Below, piece by piece: positions 9,244-17,542 of a stretch of 47,473 bases of DNA; the stretch's first letter is position 1; the number at the start of each line of letters is the position of its first letter. The DNA is taken from the NCBI GenBank assembly GCA_021772565.1, contig JAJFLR010000022.1, positions 1-47,473 on the forward strand, written 5' to 3'. A model generated the notes under the pieces. That model did no database searches. It was not told the DNA's origin and was given only the letters and a program-made list of their open reading frames with translations. Both the position numbers and the translations under genes were made by a program. This DNA comes from Opitutales bacterium (GTDB taxonomy: Bacteria > Verrucomicrobiota > Verrucomicrobiia > Opitutales > JAJFLR01).

Positions 9244-10605
9244 TCACAATAAAAACATCGACCCCAAGCTCAGGAAAATAAAAAATCCGGCAGTGTCGGT
9301 CACAGCAGTTAAAAATATTGATGAACTCTGTGCCGGATCAAAATTAAATTTCTTCAAAAACAATGGAATAAATGCGCCAAATAACCCGGCTAATCCCATA
9401 TTCAAAATCATCGCAATAAATATTACTAACGCTACCATTTTATTGGAAGTAATTACAAAACCAATAACTCCTGCTACTATCCCAATAACAAATCCGTTTA
9501 TTAATCCGAGTGAAGTTTCCTTAATAAATAAATTTCGATGATCTGAATTTTCAACTTCGCCAAGTGCCAAACTGCGAATGGCAATTGCCAAGGTCTGATG
9601 TCCCGCGTTTCCTCCTAGACTGGCTATAATAGGCATGAAGGCAGCCAATAACGGCATCATACCAATTTGCTTTTCAAACATAATAACGATGCCTCCAGCT
9701 AAAAATGCTGTAATCAAATTCACCTGTAACCACGGATTTCTTTTTTTAACACTGTATGATAATTTATCGTGAATACTTTCATCGGCACCGGCTCCAACAA
9801 GTTTTTGAATATCTTCGGTTGCCTCATCCTGTAAAATATCCAAAACGTCATCATGCATAACGATACCGAGCAATTTACCATCATGATCAATAACCGGTAA
9901 TGATGCTAAATTATGGTCAGCCATTGCTAATGCGACTTCTTCACGATCCTGTTCCGGATAACTCATACCGGTTAGTTGTGTATCCATAATATCAGCCATT
10001 TTTTCGTCTGGATCAGCCAAGATTAATTTTTTTAACGATACAACGCCCTTCAAGATTTCATTTTGATCAACCACATAAATAAAATAAATATCATCATCCT
10101 GATCACTGTTTTCCCTAACCTTGGAAATCGTTTGGTCAACAGTCATCGTGTCCAATGCAGTTGATACAACCGAAGTCATTACGCCCCCTGCGGTATCGGA
10201 AGAATAGGTCAACAAATCTTTCACTGCTTGAGCTGCGTCGGGCTCGATCTTATCGAGCAATCGCACCCTATCGTGATCCTCCATCTCAGCAACAATATCA
10301 GCAGCATCATCAGGTTGAAATTCTTCTAAAATTTTTACTGCCCGCTCCTCACGCATGGCACCGACAACCTCAGCAGAATCATCAGGTTCCATCTCCGATA
10401 GAATATCTGATGCAATCTCTTCGTTGAACAAACGTAAAACAGTGCGCCGTTCATCGACATCTAACCGCTCTAAAAAACCGGCGAGTGCAACCGCTGGTGT
10501 AACCGACAACCTATTGGTGTCTAACGACGTCAATTTATCTCGAGGATGAGAAATTAAGTCCTCAACAGAATATTCCTCAATTGACTGTTCATCTGGTTGT
10601 TGCAT
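9244..10605 (-). CDS. mgtE: MgtE magnesium transporter
   Basis: This 453-residue protein matches MgtE in length and order. A helical MgtE_N domain (about residues 35-140) has the repeated pattern EMEPDDSAEVVGAM and EFQPDDAADIVAEM. Two CBS domains follow (about 145-265; MTSVVSTALDTMTVDQTI and GIVMHDDVLDILQDEATEDI), then five predicted membrane helices from about residue 285. The pore-lining signature SLGGNAGHQTLAIAIRSLAL is present. In the family, cytosolic Mg2+ bound between the N and CBS domains closes the channel. The gene lies downstream of gltX on the same strand. I see no M-box-like leader in the upstream gap, which instead carries a nested palindrome. Confidence 0.95.
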   Translation of the reverse strand: MQQPDEQSIEEYSVEDLISHPRDKLTSLDTNRLSVTPAVALAGFLERLDVDERRTVLRLFNEEIASDILSEMEPDDSAEVVGAMREERAVKILEEFQPDDAADIVAEMEDHDRVRLLDKIEPDAAQAVKDLLTYSSDTAGGVMTSVVSTALDTMTVDQTISKVRENSDQDDDIYFIYVVDQNEILKGVVSLKKLILADPDEKMADIMDTQLTGMSYPEQDREEVALAMADHNLASLPVIDHDGKLLGIVMHDDVLDILQDEATEDIQKLVGAGADESIHDKLSYSVKKRNPWLQVNLITAFLAGGIVIMFEKQIGMMPLLAAFMPIIASLGGNAGHQTLAIAIRSLALGEVENSDHRNLFIKETSLGLINGFVIGIVAGVIGFVITSNKMVALVIFIAMILNMGLAGLFGAFIPLFLKKFNFDPAQSSSIFLTAVTDTAGFFIFLSLGSMFLL

Positions 10606-10663
10606 CGAATTTTGATGAAGAAAGATTATTAAGTTTTCAAATTATTATAAAAAAAATCACAAT

Positions 10664-10744
10664 CGGTATCAGCACAATATAAAAGTGCGGCTATCGGTAT
10701 CGATTAAATCGAATGCGATACCGATAGCCGTTTCACTGATACCG
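10664..10744. repeat. Nested palindrome between gltX and mgtE
   Basis: The inner arms CGGCTATCGGTATCG (10688-10702) and its exact complement (10716-10730) make a 15-bp stem with a 13-base loop. Outer arms CGGTATCAG (10664-10672) and CTGATACCG (10736-10744) enclose it. The core CGGTATC therefore occurs four times in alternating orientation. The site is downstream of gltX and upstream of mgtE. It could terminate gltX transcription, be a processing site, or be an intergenic palindromic repeat. No long T-run follows on the minus strand. Confidence 0.6.
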
Positions 10745-10826
10745 AAAGCGATTTGAATCTTCATCATAGAAATAATAAATTGCTACTATTATTTATGAAA
10801 TGCATTCAATATAAATTTCTCTAATT

Positions 10827-12197
10827 CTAAATAATTTCTAGAAGTCTGTTAATTCGGTTTACTGTTTTTTCTTTGCCTAAAACTTCCAGCATACCGTAAA
10901 AACTTGGCCCGGCATTTGTCCCGGAAACCGCTAGTCTACCAGTGTGAATATAAGCGCCAGTATTGACATCAAATTTACCGGCTAAAACCTGCACTAATTC
11001 TTCCAGTGATACTTGATCAAATTTCTCAAGTTTTTCGATTGCATTCAATAATTCAGTTAAGCGCGATTTAGGTTCACCTTTTTTCAAGATTTTATTTTTT
11101 GCTTTCTCATTGAAATCAAAATCTTCGTTAAAAAAGTAATTACAAAATGATGGTAAGTCATCAATCGACCGTACTTTCTCCTGACAAATTTTTAAAACCG
11201 AATTTAAATAATCGGTATCAATATTTTCATCGATTAATTTTGCTGCAGTTAAAATTGGCTTAGCCAAATTAATAAATTCATCTATAGGTAAATGACGCAA
11301 ATGTTCAGAATTGATAAACGACATTTTTTTCTCATCAAACCGTGCATTATTTTTATTAATTCCCTCCAAACTAAAAAGCTGAATAATCTCCTCAATCGGT
11401 AAAACTTCCCGATCATCTTTTGGCGACCAACCGAGTAAACAGAGATAATTTCGTACTGCCGCGGGCAAAAAATTTCTAGACTGGTATTCATCAATCAATG
11501 CACCCTCGTCGCGCTTACTCATTTTGCCCGAACCGTGAGATTTTAAAATAAGTGGGATATGCGCAAACTCCGGCGGTGTATGACCAAACGCTTTAAACAA
11601 TTCACAATGCTTGCTGGTATTAGAAAGATGATCTTCGCCACGTATAACGTGAGAAATCTGCATACAAATATCATCGACTACATTGACAAAATGAAAAACC
11701 GGTTCGCCATTTTTTCGAAAAATAACAAAATCCTGTTCTTCTGCTCTTTCAACTTTACCGCGCACTAAGTCATTAATAACTTGAGGTTCTGCTTTAACTT
11801 TTTCGACTTCGCATTTTTTAAAATTATCATAAGCTTGATACCGATCACCCTCCAACCGAAAAAAAACCGCCCCATCTTTATCATAGGCACGATCGGTATC
11901 TCGTAATTTTTTTAAATATACCTGATAAACATCTTTGCGTTCACTCTGAAAATACGACCCGAAATCACCGCCGACTTCCGGCCCCTCATCCCACAACAAG
12001 CCGAGCCATTTCATGCCATCGATTAAATGCTGAAGAGCCTCCGGTGTATTGCGCTCCTTATCGGTATCCTCAATACGCAAAATAAATTTCCCGCCAGTAT
12101 GCTGAGCATAGAGCCAGTTAAAAAGTGCAGTACGGGCACTACCAATATGAAATGATCCTGTCGGACTCGGTGCAAATCTTACGCGAACTTGTGACAT
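10827..12197 (-). CDS. gltX: Glutamyl-tRNA synthetase
   Basis: The 456-residue class I synthetase charges tRNA-Glu. The HIGH-type motif lies in [20 protein letters not shown] at the N-terminus. The second signature is GKMSKRDEG near residue 230, and [10 protein letters not shown] lies between them. The C-terminal third is the helical anticodon-binding domain, ending [20 protein letters not shown]. Length and start agree with bacterial GltX. Whether it is discriminating (tRNA-Glu only) cannot be decided here, because no gatCAB or glnS lies in the window. It is transcribed towards mgtE. Confidence 0.95.
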   Translation of the reverse strand: MSQVRVRFAPSPTGSFHIGSARTALFNWLYAQHTGGKFILRIEDTDKERNTPEALQHLIDGMKWLGLLWDEGPEVGGDFGSYFQSERKDVYQVYLKKLRDTDRAYDKDGAVFFRLEGDRYQAYDNFKKCEVEKVKAEPQVINDLVRGKVERAEEQDFVIFRKNGEPVFHFVNVVDDICMQISHVIRGEDHLSNTSKHCELFKAFGHTPPEFAHIPLILKSHGSGKMSKRDEGALIDEYQSRNFLPAAVRNYLCLLGWSPKDDREVLPIEEIIQLFSLEGINKNNARFDEKKMSFINSEHLRHLPIDEFINLAKPILTAAKLIDENIDTDYLNSVLKICQEKVRSIDDLPSFCNYFFNEDFDFNEKAKNKILKKGEPKSRLTELLNAIEKLEKFDQVSLEELVQVLAGKFDVNTGAYIHTGRLAVSGTNAGPSFYGMLEVLGKEKTVNRINRLLEII

Positions 12198-12305
12198 GGT
12201 ATTTATATTTTTAAAATTAAAAACCAGTAGTTCACATTTTTCAAAATGAATGTCGAGAGATAGTTGGAAATGAAATTTTTTGTTGGGTCTAAACCAATTA
12301 TATTA

Positions 12306-12557
12306 TTAAGATACAGACTCGCATTTCACAATTCTAATTTCTTTAACGGCATGGTCTATCCAATAAGTTATGATTAAATTTTGAAACAGCATTACGTGAT
12401 AAATTCTACCGGATGTCCCTTTTTCCTAAAAATCTCCTTCTATGAATGGATTGTCTGCAAGTTTTTCAAAAAATTGAACCGCTAGTTTGCAAATTTTTGT
12501 CGGGCCGCCTAGCAAAAATCTTACCGTCTGGCCAGACAACACGTAATCATAATCCAT
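12306..12557 (-). pseudogene. Small toxin-like gene interrupted by an in-frame TAG
   Basis: Starting at the ATG at 12557, the frame reads MDYDYVLSGQTVRFLLGGPT, then VQFFEKLADNPFIEGDF. It hits TAG at codon 44 (12426-12428) and continues in the same frame for 39 codons, with ITYWIDHAVKEIRIVKCESV near the end, to a TAA at 12306. The sequence after the stop completes the first part as a coherent beta-strand protein of 83 residues, as in small RelE/ParE-fold toxins. It sits three bases downstream of a short acidic, antitoxin-like gene. One point mutation has therefore probably inactivated a toxin. Sequencing error is the other explanation. Confidence 0.6.
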
Positions 12558-12560
12558 ATT

Positions 12561-12773
12561 TTAGAAGTTTTTTGATGAGAGGTCTGCATCAATTTTTAAA
12601 AACTCATCGAGCTTAAGATTATCACCTTCAGATATGGAATCCCAAAGTCGATCTAATTCATTGCCGTAATCAGGATTTTCTCTAACGGAAAGATGTTTTG
12701 TATAAGCCGCCAGATTTAAAATTTCCAATTTATCAAGCGTATCAATATTTTCCTTTATCTCTTTTAAAGTCAT
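12561..12773 (-). CDS. Putative antitoxin partner of the interrupted toxin
   Basis: This 70-residue protein is predicted helical and acidic (MTLKEIKENIDTLDKLEILN, then ELDRLWDSISEGDNLKLDEF). The frame stays open upstream to 12869, but the extension LLFWIFKLIY looks unlike the rest, so I place the start at 12773. It is followed at three bases by the toxin-like pseudogene, the usual antitoxin-toxin order. I do not recognise a named family. If the toxin is dead, this may be a retained orphan antitoxin. Confidence 0.5.
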   Translation of the reverse strand: MTLKEIKENIDTLDKLEILNLAAYTKHLSVRENPDYGNELDRLWDSISEGDNLKLDEFLKIDADLSSKNF

Positions 12774-13043
12774 ATAAATTAATTTAAATATCCAAAATAA
12801 TAATGTCAAACAGTTCTCTCTCAATTGATTTGGGTATAAGCCAGTTTGTGTGGTGTTGAAAGAAAGCATAAGAAAAAAGCTTACAAGAATCTTATTTTAA
12901 AAATTACGGAATGCCTCCTTTAGTTTTCCGGGCAGTATTCCAGTTTATCCCTCAGCTATTATAGAATGCAAAATTTTTTCCTTCAGATGAGAGCATTTTC
13001 TGTTGTCCAATTTTTTTGGATATTCCATGTAGGGCATTCGCTT

Positions 13044-13204
13044 GGAGGCTGTTGAAAAACAGTAAGACTACGCAATTGTCATTGCGAGAAGCGAAGCGCC
13101 GCGGCAATCCAGATCGTGGAATGCTGATAGATTGCGAGCCATCATGATGATGGCTCGCAATGACAAAAGTGTACAATATCTTTTGCTGTTTTTCAACAGC
13201 CTCC
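13044..13204. mobile_element. 161-bp MITE-like element with 19-bp perfect terminal inverted repeats
   Basis: GGAGGCTGTTGAAAAACAG at 13044-13062 is exactly complementary to 13186-13204. The interior carries further symmetry: GTCATTGCGAG at 13078-13088 and CTCGCAATGAC near 13153-13163, with a palindrome centred on ATCATGATGAT. No coding frame is credible inside. Short, non-coding and bounded by perfect terminal repeats, it looks like a MITE or a transposase-dependent palindromic repeat. No clear target-site duplication longer than two bases is visible. Confidence 0.7.
13078..13111 (+). repeat. Short intergenic repeat, copy 1
   Basis: The layout is GTCATTGCGAG, 13 variable bases, then CGGCAATCCA. 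The same layout occurs on the opposite strand at 19246-19279. This copy is nested inside the MITE-like element. It belongs to the class of palindromic GTCATTGCGAG repeats scattered between genes in many bacteria. Confidence 0.55.
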
Positions 13205-13300
13205 TTACGAAACGCCTTCCCCAGAAATACTGAATCGTGATACCATGACATTAAGACAAGCGCGAGTCGCACATACCTAACCTTTTTAGATTTTAAATAA

Positions 13301-13685
13301 CGCTTTCAGGGAGAAGTAAGCCGGATTTTGTTTCCTGATATTGAGTCAGGTGCATTCATTTATCTACAGATCGACCTAAATCGATCCGTCTTCCCGAAAG
13401 AAGTGCGACACACCCGGAATCATAGAACGAGCAACTCGATCCCTTCTTGGTCTTGCACCAGACTGGGTTTATCGTGCCTCCTCAGTTACCCTCGGAGCGG
13501 TAGGCTCTTACCCCACCTTTTCACCCTTATCCCGCCGAAACGAGACGGTATATTTTCTGTGACACTGTCCGTCACTCCAGGCTTAAACCTGAAATGCCCA
13601 TACTTTCATATGGAATCCTGCCCTGCGGTGTCCGGACTTTCCTCTCCATTGCAAAGAACAGAGCGAATGCGCTCTCCCTGAAAAC
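13301..13685 (-). ncRNA. rnpB: RNase P RNA (bacterial type A)
   Basis: This is the catalytic RNA of RNase P, which matures tRNA 5' ends. Read on the minus strand, it begins with a P1 strand CAGGGAGA (13680-13673) that pairs with TCTCCCTG at 13314-13307. It contains the invariant GAGGAAAGTCCGGAC (13644-13630), the ACAGAAAATATACCG element of P4 (near 13560), the GGTAAGAGCCTACCG cruciform near 13500, and the 3' ATCCGGCTTA (13326-13317). Size is about 385 bases, as expected. The ends are set from P1 pairing and are accurate to a few bases. No strong T-rich terminator follows. Confidence 0.93.
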
Positions 13686-13787
13686 TAACTAATAATCTAC
13701 GATCATTTTTATAACAAGCAAGGGGATATTTTGTGTTAATTTCTACTTGATCGTAACGCTGCAATCCATATATTGAATTTTAAAGTT

Positions 13788-13937
13788 ATGGCTAAAAGTC
13801 AAAATGTAGTACAAGTGAAGAATCCACGTTCAGGGCATTACGTTAAGATCAACCGTGCTCAGGGCAAAATTGTAGCGCATAAGACTTCTCCAGGGCCGTA
13901 TAAAGGAATCCCGGTTGCAAAGAAAAAAAGTAAATGA
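13788..13937 (+). CDS. Small basic protein of 49 residues
   Basis: An ATG at 13788 opens a frame of 49 codons ending in TGA at 13935. The protein starts MAKSQNVVQVKNPRSGHYVK, continues with a glycine/lysine-rich centre and ends in KGIPVAKKKSK. It is rich in Lys and Arg and lacks a membrane segment. The regular beta-like pattern and the run NPRSGHYVKI look like a conserved small protein, and I recall similar hypothetical proteins, but I cannot name a family. It is just upstream of the ATPase-TPR operon, separated by about 245 bases without a clear gene. Confidence 0.6.
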   Translation: MAKSQNVVQVKNPRSGHYVKINRAQGKIVAHKTSPGPYKGIPVAKKKSK

Positions 13938-14182
13938 TACTTTATAATCCCGTCGACGGTGATGTCTCCTCCAGATCGATCCGTTACAGACCCAGAACGA
14001 GTTTTCTCATGACCAAACTCGGGAAGCCACTTCCTGATGAGATTAAGAAAATTCGATAGACTTTCACGCAAGTAACCTCACTGTTTTCCGGATCAGTTTT
14101 GGATCCATGCTCTACGATGAAGACACTCTTGCATTTATTGAAATAATTGTAGTATCATCAACTGCTTAAGATAATATTTCGT

Positions 14183-15565
14183 ATGTCAAATTTACTGAAG
14201 AAACTTTATAATTCCTGCAATCCACTTAAACCGGCAACACCGGCACAGTACGTTGATTGCACTGAAGTCCGTGGTGGCGCTGCTTTTTTTCAGCAATATC
14301 AAAACGAACTCGCTTTAGTAGAAGGCTCTTTTTTATGCACCCTTTTTTCAGGCCATATCGGCTGTGGTAAATCTTCCGAATTGCATCATCTGGCTCATAA
14401 GTTGGAAGATCCAAAACCTACAGCCTCCAGTAAACGATACTTTCCAATTATACTCGATGCCAGCGAGTATTTAGACGATTACGATGTTACGCCAACGGAT
14501 TTATTGCTGGCAATTGTTGCGGAAGTCGCTGCCAAACTTAAAGAAAAAGACATAGGCGAATTATCAGACAATTACTTCGTTAAAAGATTTAATGAAATTA
14601 AAAAGTTCTTTCTCAGTGAAGTTGAAATTGCAGAAGGAGAATTATCGCTTTGGAATATCAAAGCAAAGATTCAGCGATTAAAGAGTGATCCTGAAGCACG
14701 AAAAAAAGTACGTGATAATCTCCTACCCCAAACGTCCACTATCCTCCATGAAATTAATACTGTCTTTGAAGAAGCTCGATTGAAATTAAAAAATCACAAA
14801 GTTAAAAATGATGAAACGCCATATTCTGATTTTGTCCTAATCGTTGATAATCTTGAAAAAATTCAACGTATTTCGGGACACGATGAAGGAGAAGCTTCAC
14901 ACAAAGAATTATTTGTCGAACGCGCACCGCAACTTAAATCACTTAATGCACACGTTATTTATACGATTCCGTTATCATTAGTGATATCTTTCGGCCCAAA
15001 GTTAGAAATAATTTATGGTTCTACACCATTCGTCCTACCGATGATAAAAATTATTGAACGGAATAAACGTAAGCCTTACCTGAAAGGCAGAAAGTGTCTT
15101 GAATCCATTTTACTGAAGCGACTCGGAGAACCGTCATTGGATAATTATATTGAAAAAGAAGCGCTCGATTGGCTCATGGAATATACCGGCGGGCACATTC
15201 GTGGATTTCTCGCAACTATCCAGGAAGCTTGTACTTACATTGATCAACTACCTATTACTTTAAAAGCTGCGCAAAAAGCGTTGGCTCAATCAGTTCGATT
15301 GTTCAGCTCCTCTATTCCAGCCAGTTACTGGCCTAAGTTAGCGGAACTGGAGCTATCCGAACAAAAAGACATCGATAACAACGACCCGGATTTCAGAAAA
15401 ATGCTCGAACAAATCATAATTCTTGAATACATCAATGGTGGTATCGAAGAGGATGCGTTTAATCCGGTAACACCCTGGTATGTTGTAAATCCTATAGTTC
15501 GAGAATTAAATACATTCAAGTCCCATCTTGAAAAGTTCAGCAAAGATAAAGAATCACAGAAATAA
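14183..15565 (+). CDS. P-loop ATPase of an ATPase-TPR gene pair
   Basis: The 460-residue protein has a Walker A site GHIGCGKSS near residue 58 and a Walker B-like strand DFVLIVDNLEKI near residue 216. The N-terminus carries the pattern NPLKPATPAQYVDCTEVRGG, which I associate with a family of AAA/STAND-like ATPases common in cyanobacteria and other environmental bacteria. The C-terminal part is helical, resembling a winged-helix or lid region (WLMEYTGGHIRGFLATIQEA). No membrane segment is present. It is followed at 24 bases by a TPR protein with a matching N-terminal domain, so the two are an operon. I infer a regulated ATPase whose nucleotide state is coupled to a TPR sensor, possibly in signalling or conflict. 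Confidence 0.72.
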   Translation: MSNLLKKLYNSCNPLKPATPAQYVDCTEVRGGAAFFQQYQNELALVEGSFLCTLFSGHIGCGKSSELHHLAHKLEDPKPTASSKRYFPIILDASEYLDDYDVTPTDLLLAIVAEVAAKLKEKDIGELSDNYFVKRFNEIKKFFLSEVEIAEGELSLWNIKAKIQRLKSDPEARKKVRDNLLPQTSTILHEINTVFEEARLKLKNHKVKNDETPYSDFVLIVDNLEKIQRISGHDEGEASHKELFVERAPQLKSLNAHVIYTIPLSLVISFGPKLEIIYGSTPFVLPMIKIIERNKRKPYLKGRKCLESILLKRLGEPSLDNYIEKEALDWLMEYTGGHIRGFLATIQEACTYIDQLPITLKAAQKALAQSVRLFSSSIPASYWPKLAELELSEQKDIDNNDPDFRKMLEQIIILEYINGGIEEDAFNPVTPWYVVNPIVRELNTFKSHLEKFSKDKESQK

Positions 15566-15589
15566 TTTAAAAAACTAAACTTCGGAAAC

Positions 15590-17065
15590 GTGGCATTATC
15601 TTCCAAAGTAAAATCAATTGATCCATTCTCAGAATCTTTTGCACACAGATCTGATGAAACTAGTGAATACAATGCTTTAAAACGTGCGTTAAAACTCGCT
15701 TCAGGTTTTACTCTGTTTTTTGTTCATTGCAATAACCTGCCATTGCGTCGAAAATTGATCAGTGAAATTAAAACCGATTTAGCTGACTTGAATATTTTGG
15801 AGTTTCCACTTGAAAAAGAAATAACGCATTTGCTTGATTTTTTTCGCAATAAAAAATCCGATGAATTTCATTCTCCAGATATCATATTTCTACATGGAAT
15901 TGAAAACTGGCTGGCCGATGGTGAAAAAGGTGAGCAATCGCCATTTATTCTCAATTTAAATGCAGCCCGAAATAATTTTCCGGTAGCCCTGCCTCTACCA
16001 ATTGTATTCTGGGTCAATGAACGTGTAATGACTACAATAGCCCGTGGTGCTCCCGACTTTTGCTCCATTCGCTCAGGTATATATTTCTTTGAAGCACCGG
16101 TAGAGAAGAGAACTGATATCGAGCGAATTCTGGCTGATGCTGACCAGGCAGCAGTCGATGGATTATCGTATGAAGAAAAAATTGAGCGGCTGGAAACCGT
16201 TCGAAAAATGCTCAATGACTACGAATCGTTGCCTAATGAAACTCGCGACAGATCAACCGAATCACGCTTATTATACAATTTATACCAAATCAACAATTCT
16301 CTGGGTAATTATGATGAAGCTGAAAAGTTGATTAGTCAAAGACTCAAACTCGATCGAGAATTGTATGGAAATAATAGCTCGGAGGTCACAGCCGATTTAA
16401 ATGATCTCGCTTTATTGTTAAATTCTAAAGGGCAGAATAAAAAAGCGATTGAGTTGATTCAAGAGGCGTTGAAAATCGATATAAAACTGTTTGGAGAAAG
16501 TGACCAAAGCGTTGCAATTCGTTATAACAATCTCGGCATCGCCTATCATGCCTTGGGTGATGCAGCGAAAGCAAAGAGCTATTACGAAAAGGCGCTCGAA
16601 ATCGATCGGGCTGTATTTGGTGAGCAGCATCCCAAAATAGCGATTCGTTATAACAATCTCGGCGAAGCCTATCGCGGTTTGGGCGATGCAGCGAAAGCAA
16701 AGAGCTATTACGAAAAGGCACTCGAAATCGATCGGACTGTATTTGGTGAGCAGCATCCTGATACCGCTACAGATTATAACAATCTCGGCTCTGCCTATAG
16801 TGACTTGGGCGAGCCAGCGAAATCGGTCAGCTATTACGAAAAGGCACTTGAAATCGATCGTTCTGTATTTGGTGAACAACATCCCAACATAGCGATTAGT
16901 TATAACAATCTCGGATCTGCCTATCGTGACTTGGGCGATACAGCGAAAGCGGTCAGCTATTACGAAAAGGCGCTCGAAATTTTTAAAACAGTTTATGGGC
17001 CGGAGCATCCCAACACAATCACTGTCAAAAAAAATCTGGATGCTACAAAAAAAATGATGTTATAG
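15590..17065 (+). CDS. TPR protein with N-terminal NTPase-like domain
   Basis: The 491-residue protein begins with an alpha/beta domain of about 180 residues (LKLASGFTLFFVHCNNLPLR, then PDIIFLHGIENWLADGEKGE). It looks like a P-loop fold that has lost Walker A: the expected glycine-rich loop is replaced by CNNLPLRRKL, as in families that partner an intact ATPase. Kinesin-light-chain-type TPR repeats follow from about residue 225. The last four, 42 residues each (308-475), are almost identical, with YYEKALEIDR and VFGEQHP in each. The start codon is GTG, with GGA four bases upstream. The protein is probably cytoplasmic. TPRs bind proteins or peptides, so it may be the recognition arm for the ATPase upstream. 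Confidence 0.78.
   Translation: MALSSKVKSIDPFSESFAHRSDETSEYNALKRALKLASGFTLFFVHCNNLPLRRKLISEIKTDLADLNILEFPLEKEITHLLDFFRNKKSDEFHSPDIIFLHGIENWLADGEKGEQSPFILNLNAARNNFPVALPLPIVFWVNERVMTTIARGAPDFCSIRSGIYFFEAPVEKRTDIERILADADQAAVDGLSYEEKIERLETVRKMLNDYESLPNETRDRSTESRLLYNLYQINNSLGNYDEAEKLISQRLKLDRELYGNNSSEVTADLNDLALLLNSKGQNKKAIELIQEALKIDIKLFGESDQSVAIRYNNLGIAYHALGDAAKAKSYYEKALEIDRAVFGEQHPKIAIRYNNLGEAYRGLGDAAKAKSYYEKALEIDRTVFGEQHPDTATDYNNLGSAYSDLGEPAKSVSYYEKALEIDRSVFGEQHPNIAISYNNLGSAYRDLGDTAKAVSYYEKALEIFKTVYGPEHPNTITVKKNLDATKKMML
16511..17014 (+). repeat. Four tandem 126-bp coding repeats (TPR units)
   Basis: Four consecutive 126-base units encode 42-residue TPR motifs. They are nearly identical at DNA level, including synonymous positions such as AGCTATTACGAAAAGGC in each unit. 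The preceding TPR units are diverged. This indicates recent tandem duplication or gene conversion within the gene rather than ancient repeats. Copy number may vary between strains. Confidence 0.85.
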
Positions 17066-17097
17066 AATAATGTAATATTTATAATTTTTAATCTACA

Positions 17098-17523
17098 ATG
17101 GCCAAAAAAAACATTCTATTCGTCTGCATTCACAACAGCGCACGCAGCCAGATGGCAGAGGCGTTTGTAAACAATTATTATGGTGAAAAATTTCATGCTC
17201 AGAGTGCCGGGATTGAACCAGGGAAGTTGAATCCTATTGTCGTCGATGCGATGCAGGAAATTGGCATTGATATTTCAGGCAATTCAACAACGAGTGTCGC
17301 TGAAGTTATTGAGAGTAAACAGACATTTGATTATTTGATAACGGTCTGCGACGAAACAAGTGCCGAACGTTGTCCAATTGTTCCGGGAACAGGTGAGCGT
17401 TTACATTGGGGATTTCCAGATCCTTCCGGATTAGATGGTAGTTATGAGGAAAAGCTTTCTGAGACACGGACTATTCGTGATGCGATAAAGACTAAAATTG
17501 TGTCTTGGTGCGGAGAGATGTGA
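17098..17523 (+). CDS. arsC: Arsenate reductase, thioredoxin-coupled LMW-phosphatase type
   Basis: The 141-residue protein reduces arsenate to arsenite for export. It has the low-molecular-weight phosphatase P-loop FVCIHNSARSQMAEAF with the nucleophile C10. C84 and C92 in TVCDETSAERCP match the resolving cysteines of thioredoxin-type ArsC enzymes, and the FPDPSGLDG loop supplies the general acid. A plain tyrosine phosphatase would lack the second and third cysteines. It starts 32 bases after the TPR gene but appears functionally separate. No arsR, arsB or acr3 is in the window, so it is isolated from a usual ars operon. Confidence 0.9.
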   Translation: MAKKNILFVCIHNSARSQMAEAFVNNYYGEKFHAQSAGIEPGKLNPIVVDAMQEIGIDISGNSTTSVAEVIESKQTFDYLITVCDETSAERCPIVPGTGERLHWGFPDPSGLDGSYEEKLSETRTIRDAIKTKIVSWCGEM

Positions 17524-17542
17524 TAAACTAATTTGTAATTTG

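Noticed and set aside
10606-10826. M-box magnesium riboswitch before mgtE
   Set aside because: The gap has only a nested palindrome and none of the conserved M-box segments that I can recognise.
12952-13272. Open frame of 106 codons on the minus strand
   Set aside because: It runs across the MITE-like element and its terminal repeats; composition follows the repeat, not a protein.
13328-13681. Open frame of 117 codons on the plus strand
   Set aside because: It lies entirely antisense to the RNase P RNA, whose conserved motifs explain the sequence.
13859-14071. Minus-strand frame of 70 codons
   Set aside because: It overlaps the better supported small basic protein on the plus strand and shows no protein-like pattern.
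16418-17008. Antisense frame of 196 codons with internal repeats
   Set aside because: It is the reverse shadow of the TPR repeat units; the sense frame shows clear TPR motifs.
16511-17014. Regular repeats suggesting a CRISPR array
   Set aside because: The units are 126 bases, contiguous and in frame; there are no short repeats with unique spacers.
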